Source: Planctomycetota bacterium | GTDB taxonomy: Bacteria > Planctomycetota > UBA1135 > GCA-002686595 | Reading direction: 5' to 3' | Length of the DNA stretch: 64,000 nt | Assembly (NCBI GenBank): GCA_016779205.1 | Contig: JADHOC010000021.1 | Span: 26,757 to 90,756 of the forward strand | Shown: positions 34,084 through 42,342 of the stretch, in pieces | Position numbering within the stretch: the first letter of the stretch is position 1 | Layout: each line of letters starts with the position of its first letter | Translations under genes and position numbers: made by a program | Notes under the pieces: generated by a model | What the model saw: only the letters and a program-made list of their open reading frames with translations | What the model was told of the DNA's origin: nothing | Databases searched by the model: none

Positions 34084-35163
34084 TCAGTCCTCGGCCCAGT
34101 TCCCGGAGGGCTGCCCGTCTCTGGCGAACGTGCGGCTCTTGCGCGAGTTGTAGACGCTGACGAAGTACGTGCAGCGCTTGCACACGTCCGGGTAATCACC
34201 CGCCTCGTGCTGCTCGATGAGATCGTCGATTCCCTTGCCGGCCCAGATCTCGGAGAGGGGAGTCTCCTTCACGTTGCCGACGACGAGCTCCGCCTCCACG
34301 TCCCGGCAGGCGCAGGCGTTGACGTCGCCGTTGGCGAGGACCACCGGCTTGGTGAACAGCAGCTCGCAGGCCCCCCGCTTGTAGGGCATCGTGCGCGGCT
34401 TGAGCCCCACGCTGCCCAGGGCTTCAGGGGTGACCTTTCCAGCCCACGAGTCGTAGTCCGGCATGTCGGCGATCTCCACCAGACCGCGAGCCTCGAGCTC
34501 GCTCAAGCGATCCCACAGCTCGCCGTGGCAGGCGGAGCGGGGGCAGCGCAGGGCGAGGGTGAAGGGGATCTCGGTGCCGGTGGATTCCTTGACGTCCAGG
34601 AAGTCGAGCACCGCGTCCCGGGCCGCCTCGAACTTCGCCACGCCCATGATCTCATTCCACGTCGCCGCGTCGAAGCCCCCCCAGGACACGTGGACGTGGA
34701 GCTTGTCCGCGTAGGCCATGAGGCGCTCGGACTTCTCGCGCGTCATGAGGATGGCGTTGGTGTAGAAGCTCATGGAGCGGATCTCCTCGCGCCCCATGAG
34801 GTCGTCGAGGCGCTCGAACATGTGCTTGTCCACGAAGGGGTCGCCCACGATCGGCGTGAGGGACACGCTCCTCCCGCCCATCTCGGCGTAGGCGTCGACC
34901 ACCTTCCGGAAGTCCTCCATGGACATCGTGGTCTTGCGCCGCTCCATCTGCGGGTAGGCGCAGAACACGCAGCTGGCGTTGCAGATGTTGGTCCCCTCGA
35001 CGTGCAGTCCACGCGGGAGCTTCCGGAGCTCCTCGAGCCGACGGCGGATGGCGCTGCGCCGGAAGAGGTGATGCCACTCGGTGTCTGCCACGTCGAGGGC
35101 GTGGCGGAGTCGCCCCCGCAAGGAGGCCGGGAGCAGCGCTCGTACCTGGCTTCGAATGGACAT
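34084..35163 (-). CDS. radical SAM protein with SPASM-like C-terminus
   Basis: A 359-residue radical SAM enzyme. The 4Fe-4S/SAM motif is CNASCVFC (C61, C65, C68) after GLHVEGTNI. The barrel contains VSLTPIVGDPFVDKHMFERL and FYTNAILMT. Extra cysteines occur in LRCPRSACHGE, KRGACELLF, NACACRD and CKRCTYF; the later ones fit a SPASM/twitch auxiliary-cluster domain. Such proteins modify peptides or sugars, and many unclassified ones sit in glycan or surface clusters. No obvious precursor peptide is adjacent. ATG 35163 is chosen since it begins a basic amphipathic segment; an upstream ATG at 35202 is weaker. Confidence 0.75.
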   Translation of the reverse strand: MSIRSQVRALLPASLRGRLRHALDVADTEWHHLFRRSAIRRRLEELRKLPRGLHVEGTNICNASCVFCAYPQMERRKTTMSMEDFRKVVDAYAEMGGRSVSLTPIVGDPFVDKHMFERLDDLMGREEIRSMSFYTNAILMTREKSERLMAYADKLHVHVSWGGFDAATWNEIMGVAKFEAARDAVLDFLDVKESTGTEIPFTLALRCPRSACHGELWDRLSELEARGLVEIADMPDYDSWAGKVTPEALGSVGLKPRTMPYKRGACELLFTKPVVLANGDVNACACRDVEAELVVGNVKETPLSEIWAGKGIDDLIEQHEAGDYPDVCKRCTYFVSVYNSRKSRTFARDGQPSGNWAED

Positions 35164-35228
35164 GTGGCTGAAGTCTACCCCGGCTGGCCCCCGGATTCGC
35201 ACGGGCTGATCGTCCTGGCGTCGGCCCA

Positions 35229-35273
35229 GTGCGGGGCGGCTCCGTGCGGGGCGGCTCCGTGCGGGGCGGCTCC
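35229..35273. repeat. 15-base tandem repeat, three perfect copies
   Basis: The unit GTGCGGGGCGGCTCC is repeated exactly at 35229, 35244 and 35259, just upstream (minus strand) of the radical SAM start at 35163. Perfect identity suggests recent slippage and possible copy-number variation between strains. Confidence 0.85.
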
Positions 35274-35328
35274 CGGTCCGAGATCGTCCCGACCCTCTCC
35301 TCCCCTCGGCACGTCAGCCACAGCGCCC

Positions 35329-35370
35329 AAGAAAAGATCAGCGCGGGGCCGTGAACGGCTCCGCGCTGAT
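35329..35370 (-). terminator. intrinsic terminator of the alpha/beta-hydrolase gene
   Basis: ATCAGCGCGG (35337-35346) pairs with CCGCGCTGAT (35361-35370). The stem continues through one G-T pair and GCCGT/ACGGC around a two-base GA tip, so the apical pairs probably open. On the minus strand it is followed by CTTTTCTT. It begins 20 bases after the stop of the gene ending at 35391. Confidence 0.85.
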
Positions 35371-35390
35371 GGATGGGGGCGCCGCGGCGC

Positions 35391-36224
35391 TCACTTCTTC
35401 GGCATCACCTGGTCGCGCAGCCAGGATGAGGCCGACGACTTGAGGCGCTTGTCGCCGAGGATCTCCGCGGAGTCGTTCTTGAGCGCGTTGATCTCCACGT
35501 ACTCCAGGCCGTCATTCGCCTCGTGGGCAGAGGCCTGGATCTCGTCCGCCGCCTCTCGGCTGGACTTGGGCGCGAGGATCAGGGTCGGCAGGCCGCCCAG
35601 GTCGCCGACGCCACTGCTGACGTCGAAGCCGAAGGCCTCCTTGGCCGGGTCGATCAGGACGACGGCGCGAACGTTCTCGTCCTTGGCGGCGCGGCGCACG
35701 GCCAGGGCCGCGCCGGCTCCGACGCCGACGATGGAGAGGTTGGTGGCGTGGACGCCGTCTTGCTTCAGGAGGAACTTCGTGGCGGCGTCGATGTCCCGCG
35801 TGCTCATGGCCCAGAGGGTCTCACGCGTCTTGTCGTCCGCCTTCTCGAAGTTGGTGTCGTCCGTGGCGCTGGCCCCGTGTCCCCTGAGGTCCACCGTGAG
35901 CACCGCGAAGCCCTTCTTGTGCAGGTAGGCGGCCATCTCCGCGAGCTCGTCGCGGGACGAGCCTGCGTCGTGGATGAGCATGGCGGCCGGGGCCGGCGGG
36001 GAGCTCTTGCGCCGCTTCGGCTCGTAGAAGCTCGCGGAGAGGAGCTGGCGGTCCTTGGTCTCGAGGGAGACCGAGTTGGACGAGTCGATCGCGGTCGACG
36101 TCGCAACACGTGCCCCCATGGTGGCAGGGGCAACGCGCGCCCCCATGGTGGCAGGGGCAGGGAGCGTCGTGGATGCGGGGTCGGCGGCGGCGGCGGCGAC
36201 GACCAGGGCGAGGCTCGAGAGCAT
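35391..36224 (-). CDS. exported alpha/beta-hydrolase-fold protein lacking the nucleophile
   Basis: A 277-residue protein with an Ala-rich signal (LALVVAAAAADP). A leader containing the nine-residue repeat APATMGARV twice precedes the fold. The dienelactone hydrolase/Alpha-beta fold follows: MLIHDAGSSRDEL (82-94), LTVDLRGHGAS, then the elbow IVGVGAGAAL. There the usual G-x-S-x-G reads G167-V-G169-A-G171, so the serine is replaced by glycine. LILAPKSS and a C-terminal stretch with no conserved His complete it. It is therefore probably a non-catalytic binding protein or one using another residue. Start ATG 36224 begins the signal. Confidence 0.7.
   Translation of the reverse strand: MLSSLALVVAAAAADPASTTLPAPATMGARVAPATMGARVATSTAIDSSNSVSLETKDRQLLSASFYEPKRRKSSPPAPAAMLIHDAGSSRDELAEMAAYLHKKGFAVLTVDLRGHGASATDDTNFEKADDKTRETLWAMSTRDIDAATKFLLKQDGVHATNLSIVGVGAGAALAVRRAAKDENVRAVVLIDPAKEAFGFDVSSGVGDLGGLPTLILAPKSSREAADEIQASAHEANDGLEYVEINALKNDSAEILGDKRLKSSASSWLRDQVMPKK
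36104..36157. repeat. 27-base tandem duplication inside the hydrolase leader
   Basis: Copies 36104-36130 and 36131-36157 differ at two positions. On the coding (minus) strand they give the repeated nonapeptide APATMGARV in the linker after the signal peptide. The duplication keeps frame. Confidence 0.85.
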
Positions 36225-36568
36225 GGAGTGTGATCTGCGGGGCAACGAATCACCCGCCGATGGGCAGCCCTGAGGTCGCCGGCATCATCGGGTGGAGGGG
36301 GATCGGTTGGAGTCGCGAGCCCCGGAGGGCGCGCGTTGCGTGGGGAGACCTTACCAGACCTCGGCCCACGATTGACTCCACTAGGCACGCTCCGTCCGGA
36401 CGGGTACCCACCGTTCTGCCACTTTTGATCCAGAATCCACGGTGGGGACAGTCTCCGACCCACCCCGAGCCTGCGGCCGCGCCGCCGTTGGCCCGGCGGA
36501 GAGGAGCGCCGCGGGGCCGGCGACGTGGCGAACTGAGACGGCTCCTGGGGGGGCCGATCCAGGGGCGG
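36225..36568. other. 344-base intergenic region with palindromes
   Basis: No gene supported. Between the helicase stop (36569) and the hydrolase start (36224), both on the minus strand. It contains a perfect palindrome CCGTCCGGACGG (36392-36403). An eight-base inverted repeat CCCACCGT/ACGGTGGG lies at 36407-36414 and 36439-36446. A locally less GC-rich piece (CTGCCACTTTTGATCCAGAA) sits between those arms. These could be a terminator for the helicase gene plus a promoter or operator for the hydrolase gene. Confidence 0.45.
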
Positions 36569-38965
36569 CTAGCCGAGGGCCAGCTGCTTGCGGGCGTCCA
36601 CCTCGTCCCGATTCATGGCCTCGATGGCCTCGTCGAGCCGGTCGACGATGTCCCAGTCCCGGTCCACCGAACGCCGCACGTTACGCATGAGCTGGATCGC
36701 CATCCGGAAGACCCGGCAGACGTCCCCGGGGTTGACCTCCAACTGCTCCTCGAGCTCTTCCATGGAGAGCCCACCGAACCAGCCCAGGGTCGCGGGGGTC
36801 AGTCCCCAGTCGGGCCGCTTCATGGGCGGCTCGATCCCGAAGCGCGCCTCGGCCTGGCAGATCTCGCTGACCACCGAGTCGATGTGGCGCCGCGTCCCGC
36901 CGAACATCGAGGCCGGGACCCAGGGCCGCTGGGCGGCCCGCCGCTCCTCGTGGATCATGGCCACGAAGACCATGGCCAGCGCCTTGGGCGGGAGCGTCTC
37001 GAGGGTGCCCTTGAAGAGCAGCTCGGTCATCTGGAGCTCATAGCCGCCCAGGCAGCGGGCGATCTCGCCCTTGCCCGTCACGGCCTGGTCCTTGATGTAG
37101 CCGAGCTCCTCGAGGAGGTCGAGGTGCCGGGCGATCAGGCGCATCTGCTCCCGCCGCTGGCGGGCGCGCGCCTTCTGGTTCTTCTCCCGGTTCTGGAAGG
37201 AGTGGAAGGACTTCTCCCAGGCCTCGTGGACCCGGTCGCGCCCGACCCGCGACACCAGGTGCAGGAGGGTCGAGTAGTTCATCCTGAAGCGGCTCATGAC
37301 CGCCTCGGGGCGCCCGCCGACCCAGCGCTCCACGGGGGCGTCCTTGAGCTCCTGGTCGGGGAGTAGCTGGAAGACGAAGCCCTTGTCGTCGATGCCCTGT
37401 CGGCCGGCGCGGCCCGCCATCTGCATGTAGTCGCGGGTCCTCAGCCAGTCGAAGGAGATGCCGTCGAACTTGCGCAGCCCCGCGAACACCACCGCGCGCG
37501 CGGGCATGTTGATGCCGAGCGCGAAGGTCTCTGTGGTGAACAGCATCTTGAGCAGGCCGGCGGTGAACATGCGCTCCACCACCTCCTTGTAGATGGGCAG
37601 CATCCCCGCGTGGTGGTAGGCCACACCCGACCGGGCCATGCCGAAGACCTCGCCGTCGAGGTGCCCGCGGCCCAGGTCGAAGGAGGTGAGCAGCTCCTCC
37701 TGGAGCTCGGCCATTCGCCGCGATTCATCCGCCGAGAGGAGGTCGCGCTTGGCGTTCTTCCTGGCCAGGCGCTCGCAGTCCTTGCGCGAGAAGGAGAAGA
37801 CGAGCGCCGGGAGGAGCTCTCGGTCCACCAGCTCATCGAAGAGCGGGCGCGGGTCCGGCGGTTCCGGGCGGCCGAAGCCGCGGCCCCGGCCACGCCCGCC
37901 TCGGCGGCGGCCTCGCCGTCGTCGCGGGGGCGCCTTGGCCGCCGCGGCCTCCGCACGCTTCCGCGCGCGCTTGATCCCTGAGGGATCGAAGGTGCTGGCC
38001 TCCGGCGTGTGGACCCAGTGGGAGAGGGGTACGGGCCGGCGGTCGTCGATGATGACGTCGACCCCCTGGGGGCGGATCTCCTCCATCCAGGCACCGAGCT
38101 CCTCGACGTTGGCGATGGTCGCCGAGAGGGCGATGACCCGGGCGTTCGGGGGCATGAAGATCAGGCTCTCCTCCCACACGGTGCCGCGCTCCCGGTCGTC
38201 GAGGTAGTGGACCTCGTCGAAGACCACGTAGGCCACGTCGTCGAGGAGCCGGGGGTTCTCGAAGATCGCGTTGCGCAGGATCTCCGTGGTCATGATCAGG
38301 ACACGGGCGGACTGGTGGATGGTCACGTCCCCGGTCATCAGGCCCACGTCGATCATCGGATCGTCGCGGAAGTCCCGGTACTTCTGGTTCGAGAGGGCCT
38401 TGATGGGGGCCGTGTAGATGCAGCGCTTCCCGGAGCGCACGGCGACCTCGATGGCGTACTCCGCCACCAGGGTCTTGCCCGCTCCCGTGGGAGCGGACAC
38501 CAGCACGTTGCGTCCCTCGCGGATGGCGTCCACGGCCTTCAGCTGGAATCGGGAGAGCTTGAAGCCCTTCCAGCCCACCACGCGGCCATCGGGGCCGAAG
38601 ACCTCGGAGGGGGGCGGGAGCTCGGCGTCGCCGGCCTTGACGGGGGGCTCTGCTGTGGGGGAGAGCTGGGGGGCGCCCTGTCGCCGGGGCTCCTCGGAGC
38701 GTCCCCGGGGCCGCTCGGGCCGGGGCTCCGGCGCGTCGGGGGGGGCCTCGGCCGCTTCCTCGGATCCCCGGCGGCCGCGGCGGCGGCTCCGCCTGCGGGA
38801 GCGCCGCTGCGCCCCGTCCCCGCGGTCGTCAGGGTCCCCCCCGCCGTCGGTCCTGGGGCTCTGCTGTGGCTCGGCGTCGGCCTCCGGGCCAAGGTATCCG
38901 AATGGAAGATCCCCGCCCGGGGAGCCGGCGTGGTCGCTCGGCGGTCTCTGGTCGTGGGATGACAT
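36569..38965 (-). CDS. Ski2/Mtr4-like DEVH-box RNA helicase
   Basis: A 798-residue superfamily 2 helicase. An N-terminal disordered, Arg/Pro-rich part (1-110) contains SRRRSRRRGRRG. The core has FQLKAVDAIREGRNVLVSAP, TGAGKT, TAPIKALSNQKY, MTTEILRN, VFDEVHY (DEVH box), ALSATIAN, then FSFSRKDCERLA, HHAGMLPIYKEVVERMF, TTETFALGINMPAR and QMAGRAGRQG. An RG-rich insert (RRRRGRRRGGRGRGRG) interrupts the two RecA lobes. The C-terminus fits a DSHCT-like domain. Homologues (e.g. actinobacterial HelY) act in RNA turnover. The RG-rich stretches suggest RNA binding. Confidence 0.85.
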   Translation of the reverse strand: MSSHDQRPPSDHAGSPGGDLPFGYLGPEADAEPQQSPRTDGGGDPDDRGDGAQRRSRRRSRRRGRRGSEEAAEAPPDAPEPRPERPRGRSEEPRRQGAPQLSPTAEPPVKAGDAELPPPSEVFGPDGRVVGWKGFKLSRFQLKAVDAIREGRNVLVSAPTGAGKTLVAEYAIEVAVRSGKRCIYTAPIKALSNQKYRDFRDDPMIDVGLMTGDVTIHQSARVLIMTTEILRNAIFENPRLLDDVAYVVFDEVHYLDDRERGTVWEESLIFMPPNARVIALSATIANVEELGAWMEEIRPQGVDVIIDDRRPVPLSHWVHTPEASTFDPSGIKRARKRAEAAAAKAPPRRRRGRRRGGRGRGRGFGRPEPPDPRPLFDELVDRELLPALVFSFSRKDCERLARKNAKRDLLSADESRRMAELQEELLTSFDLGRGHLDGEVFGMARSGVAYHHAGMLPIYKEVVERMFTAGLLKMLFTTETFALGINMPARAVVFAGLRKFDGISFDWLRTRDYMQMAGRAGRQGIDDKGFVFQLLPDQELKDAPVERWVGGRPEAVMSRFRMNYSTLLHLVSRVGRDRVHEAWEKSFHSFQNREKNQKARARQRREQMRLIARHLDLLEELGYIKDQAVTGKGEIARCLGGYELQMTELLFKGTLETLPPKALAMVFVAMIHEERRAAQRPWVPASMFGGTRRHIDSVVSEICQAEARFGIEPPMKRPDWGLTPATLGWFGGLSMEELEEQLEVNPGDVCRVFRMAIQLMRNVRRSVDRDWDIVDRLDEAIEAMNRDEVDARKQLALG

Positions 38966-39202
38966 CGCTGGATGGAATGTGCCGCTCGGCCCCGCCGGTC
39001 GCCACCTTCGAGTCCGCTATCCCTCGCCCGAGCCCCCCGCTCGCGACGCCCGCGTGCCCGGCCCCCCGTGCCCCGGGGCTCCTGTCCTTGGCGGCCCCAC
39101 GACATCGCGCAGCGCGTGGCCCCTCGAGATCCTCGCCAAGCTCGAGCCTCGGCCTTGTCCCGCACCCCCCCGATGGGATAGACCAGGGGTCCGCACACCC
39201 CC

Positions 39203-39208
39203 GGAGGG
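39203..39208 (+). promoter_or_regulatory. Shine-Dalgarno site of the 101-residue protein gene
   Basis: GGAGGG three bases before ATG 39212. It is one of the few clear ribosome-binding sites in this window and fixes the start of that gene. Confidence 0.7.
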
Positions 39209-39211
39209 ATC

Positions 39212-39517
39212 ATGAACTCACAGCACAAACACGGAACTCACCTCGAGCGCCACCTGGCGCAACTCAAGCTCGTCTCGCGCCTTCTCGGCCACGAGCTTCA
39301 CTCCCAGGGGGGCGCCAAGGCCGTCGCCCTCTCGCGAGAGCAGGTGGTGGAGATGCAGGTCGCCCTCGACCTCTTCATCGAGGAGGCCACCAAGAGGCTG
39401 GGTGGCCGCTCCGGCGGCAACTTCGGCCCGCAGACGGTCTCCGAGGGCCCGAGCGCGGTCCCGATCGAGGTCCCGGGGTCGACGATCGACACCCAGCTCG
39501 CCCCCACGCGGAACTGA
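39212..39517 (+). CDS. small conserved-looking hypothetical protein
   Basis: A 101-residue soluble protein. Residues 8-60 look helical and amphipathic (THLERHLAQLKLVSRLLGHELHS, here split THLERHLAQLK and LVSRLLGHELHS; then LSREQVVEMQVALDLFIEEATKRLGG). The tail is Ser/Pro/Thr-rich and disordered. No family recognised. A good Shine-Dalgarno site supports expression. It precedes the POTRA-like membrane protein by 55 bases. Confidence 0.6.
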   Translation: MNSQHKHGTHLERHLAQLKLVSRLLGHELHSQGGAKAVALSREQVVEMQVALDLFIEEATKRLGGRSGGNFGPQTVSEGPSAVPIEVPGSTIDTQLAPTRN

Positions 39518-39572
39518 GCGGGGGAGGAGCGCGGCGCGGACGATCCAAGCCGCTGCTCGTCCTCCCGGGCCG

Positions 39573-40574
39573 TTGAGCGTCCACTCGCCGCTTCCGAACC
39601 ATCGCGCATCTTGCCCGGCCGGGGGCGAGGGGAGAGCGTGGAGTTCGGAGGCCGGTCGAGTCCCCACGTGGGTCCCGCTGGCGCTGCTCTTCCTCGGGCT
39701 GCTCGGCGGGCTCCGATGGCTCGAGGCAGATGCCAGGGACCGCGGCCTCGCTCGCATCGACGTCACGCGCTACGGGCTCGAGACCGACGCCCCCTGGCTC
39801 GATGACGAGTGGTTCGAAGACCTCGAGGGGCTGCTCCTTGAGGCGGACTCGGTGAACGCCGACGACGAGGAGGCGATCGCTGCCCTCGCCGCGCGGGTGG
39901 AGGCGCTTCCCTTCATCGAGGAGGTCGGCCCCCCGATGGTCCGCTGGCCGGACGGGCTCAACCTGCCGGTCCGGGTCCGGGAGCCCGTGGCCTGCGTCAG
40001 GGTGGGTGGCCGCGACTTTCTCCCCGTCGCCAGCGACGGGACCGTGCTCGGCGGCTACTCGATCACCCCTCACCTCGCGTACGGGGGCTGGCTACCGGCC
40101 CTCGGCCCCCTCGATCTCCTGGATCGAGAGCAGGGGCAGGTCCGGCCCGGGGACCGGGTCGAGGTCCCCGCGCTCCTCGCGGCGCTGGACGTGGCGGACT
40201 CCATGTGGCGCCACCTCGGACCCGACGACCTCCGGGAGCTGGGGCGCGTGGTCATCGACGCCTCCGCGGAGGACGCGCCGATCTTCGACCGCTCTGGCGG
40301 CTCTGCCTCGCCCAGCCGCTTGCCCGGCGGCGTCATGCTCGAACTCGAGCAGGGGCGGCGCGTGGTGTTCGGTCGACCGCCCCATCCCCTCCACGAGGGG
40401 GAGCTGCCGGTCAACCTGAAGTGGGGACACGTTCGCACGGCGCTCGGCGGCCGAGAGGAGGGGGACCCCTGGCGACTGCTCGACACGAGATTCGACCGGC
40501 CGGTGCTCCTCTCCGAGGCCGAGGTCCTGGAGTTCAAGGCTCGCTGGGAAGGGGATCCCGACGGGGGCCGTTGA
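39573..40574 (+). CDS. single-pass membrane protein with FtsQ/POTRA-like features
   Basis: About 333 residues. A hydrophobic helix (VPLALLFLGLLGGLRWLEA) follows a short cytoplasmic segment. The outer part contains EALPFIEEVGPPMVRWPDGLNLPVRVREPVA (read as EALPFIEEV, RWPDGLNLPVRVREPVA) and VASDGTVLGG. This pattern is like the end of the POTRA domain and start of the beta domain in FtsQ/DivIB (LPWV..., RWPDTL..V.ExxPVA, D.DG). The start is uncertain: no ATG or GTG is well placed, and TTG 39573 is the best in-frame choice. If it is FtsQ-like, it would be a divisome or envelope-assembly factor; no other fts or mur gene is nearby. Confidence 0.5.
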   Translation: MSVHSPLPNHRASCPAGGEGRAWSSEAGRVPTWVPLALLFLGLLGGLRWLEADARDRGLARIDVTRYGLETDAPWLDDEWFEDLEGLLLEADSVNADDEEAIAALAARVEALPFIEEVGPPMVRWPDGLNLPVRVREPVACVRVGGRDFLPVASDGTVLGGYSITPHLAYGGWLPALGPLDLLDREQGQVRPGDRVEVPALLAALDVADSMWRHLGPDDLRELGRVVIDASAEDAPIFDRSGGSASPSRLPGGVMLELEQGRRVVFGRPPHPLHEGELPVNLKWGHVRTALGGREEGDPWRLLDTRFDRPVLLSEAEVLEFKARWEGDPDGGR

Positions 40575-40597
40575 GACCCCCGGAGGAGCCGGGGGCG

Positions 40598-42115
40598 GTG
40601 ACTGAAGCGGGCTCGGCCGTGGAGGGCGGGTTCGCGCTCCGCACGGTCCTGTTCGGCCTCGCGGCGACGGCGGCGCTCGCCGGGCCCTGGCTCGTGGGGC
40701 TCGACGTCGGGCCCTGGCGGGGAATCGATGGCGCCCTGTTGGTGCTGCTGGTGTCGGGCGCGGTCTGCTTTGGCTGGCCATCCGTGGACCGGCATGGGGG
40801 GCCGCAAGCCCTCCTTGACCTCTCCGTGGGAGCCGGATCCATGATCCCGTTCGGGCTCCTGGGTGCCTCCGTGGCCGGGGAGGCCATCGGGTCCGCGCAG
40901 GCGATCCTCGTCGTGGGGGGGCTCGCGCTGGCTCTCATCTGGACCGGGCGCCTCGGGGGCTGGCCCGGGGCCGCGGCGGCGGTGGCCCTCGTCGCCCTGC
41001 TGGGCTGGGGCAGCGGCGGGGAGGGGAGGGGCCCGGCCCCGGGCCCGGTGGTGGAGATGCTGCCCGTGGACCTCGCCCTCAGGGGGCCGCTTGGGGCCGC
41101 TCGGGTGAGGGTGGGGGACGCGCCGCCGCTCGAGATCATCTCGAACCTCGACGTGGGCGCCTCCCGCCGGCTGCGTGCGTGGATCCCGGTTCCCACCGAG
41201 CGCCCCCCCGGGCCAGTCGTCCCCAGGGTCGAGGCCCTCTCGCCGGGTCCCCTGGCGGCCGATGACCGGGTGGCGGTCGTGATGGCCCCCGGGTGGTCCC
41301 CGGACCCGGCCCTCGCCGCGCGCCCGCGTCCGCCCGCCCCTCCCGTGGTCCGGCGCGCCCCCGCGCCGGCCGGGCTGCTCGGGGCTTGGACCGCCATGCT
41401 GCTCCTCCTCGCCGTTCGGCGCAGCTTCCAGCCCCGACGCCCCTGGACCGGCGCCGCCCTCGGCGCGGCCGTGGGGCTCGGCGCGACGGTGGCCCTCACC
41501 CAGCTACCCCAGCTGGCGTCGCCGGAGGGGCTCGGCCCGGGGGTGCGGTCGCTGGAGGGCGTCGCCGGCGCCTCACCCTGGCTGCAGGTCGACCGCCGAC
41601 GGGTCGCCCTCCGCCTGGACGGCCTCGGGCCAGGGCCCGCCGCCATCGAGCTCCACGGTCGACCCCCCAGGCGCTGCACCCTCGACCTCACCGGCCCCGC
41701 CGGGCGGCTGGAGGTGGTCCTCGCGGACGGGGCGGTCGCGGACCTCCTGCGCCCCCTCGACCCGGGGCTTCGGCCGCTCCAGCCGGCGATCAATGGCTGG
41801 GGGGACCTGGACCCCGGGTGGGTCCGCGAGGGAGCCAGAGGGTGGCGGGCGACGGGCCCCTGGCGGCTGGGGGAGGGGCGATCCGGGCCCGAGGCGGGGC
41901 GCCCGGACGACGCCGCCGCCTCCGCGTCGCCGCCCGCCTGGGGCCTCGGGGGGCTGGAGGGAGCCGGGTGGGTGGTCCTCGGACGCCTCTCCGGGGAGGG
42001 GTTCAAGGGGCTGGGGGGCCCCGAGGGGGCCCTTGGGGCGGACGATGCTGGGGCGGGGGAGAGGGGCGACACCTGGATCCGGGTCACCGGCGCCCCCGCC
42101 CCGGAGGAGCGCTGA
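40598..42115 (+). CDS. multi-pass membrane protein of unknown function
   Basis: About 505 residues from GTG 40598. Four hydrophobic helices lie in the first 150 residues (TVLFGLAATAALAGPWLVGL, GALLVLLVSGAVCFGW, MIPFGLLGASVAGEAIG, AILVVGGLALALIWTG and a following Ala-rich one). A soluble loop of about 130 residues follows, then one more helix (GLLGAWTAMLLLLAV) and possibly another (ALGAAVGLGATVAL). The C-terminal 200 residues are Gly/Pro/Asp-rich and probably extracytoplasmic. A long open frame on the opposite strand lacks such structure. It follows the POTRA-like gene by 23 bases and may be in its operon. No family recognised. Confidence 0.5.
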   Translation: MTEAGSAVEGGFALRTVLFGLAATAALAGPWLVGLDVGPWRGIDGALLVLLVSGAVCFGWPSVDRHGGPQALLDLSVGAGSMIPFGLLGASVAGEAIGSAQAILVVGGLALALIWTGRLGGWPGAAAAVALVALLGWGSGGEGRGPAPGPVVEMLPVDLALRGPLGAARVRVGDAPPLEIISNLDVGASRRLRAWIPVPTERPPGPVVPRVEALSPGPLAADDRVAVVMAPGWSPDPALAARPRPPAPPVVRRAPAPAGLLGAWTAMLLLLAVRRSFQPRRPWTGAALGAAVGLGATVALTQLPQLASPEGLGPGVRSLEGVAGASPWLQVDRRRVALRLDGLGPGPAAIELHGRPPRRCTLDLTGPAGRLEVVLADGAVADLLRPLDPGLRPLQPAINGWGDLDPGWVREGARGWRATGPWRLGEGRSGPEAGRPDDAAASASPPAWGLGGLEGAGWVVLGRLSGEGFKGLGGPEGALGADDAGAGERGDTWIRVTGAPAPEER

Positions 42116-42342
42116 TCGGGTCCCGGCGGGACGCCTCCGGCCGAGGATTCGGATCTCGACCGTTGCGGCGGCGGGGCTCGCCCTCTAACCTTCTCGCCCT
42201 CGCTCCGCGCCGAGACCTGTGTCCCGGCGTGGCGCTGCGCGTCTGGCGGCCCCCGTCAGCGCCGTCCCCAGGGGACGGTCGCCCCTCCGGCGATCGCCTC
42301 TCCAGGGCCCCCCGCGCCGCTCTCGATGCGGCCCCGCGACCC

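Noticed and set aside
40534..42087. 517-codon open frame opposite the membrane protein gene
   Set aside because: No helices or motifs; it is Pro/Ser/Arg/Thr-rich as expected for an antisense frame of a hydrophobic GC-rich gene.
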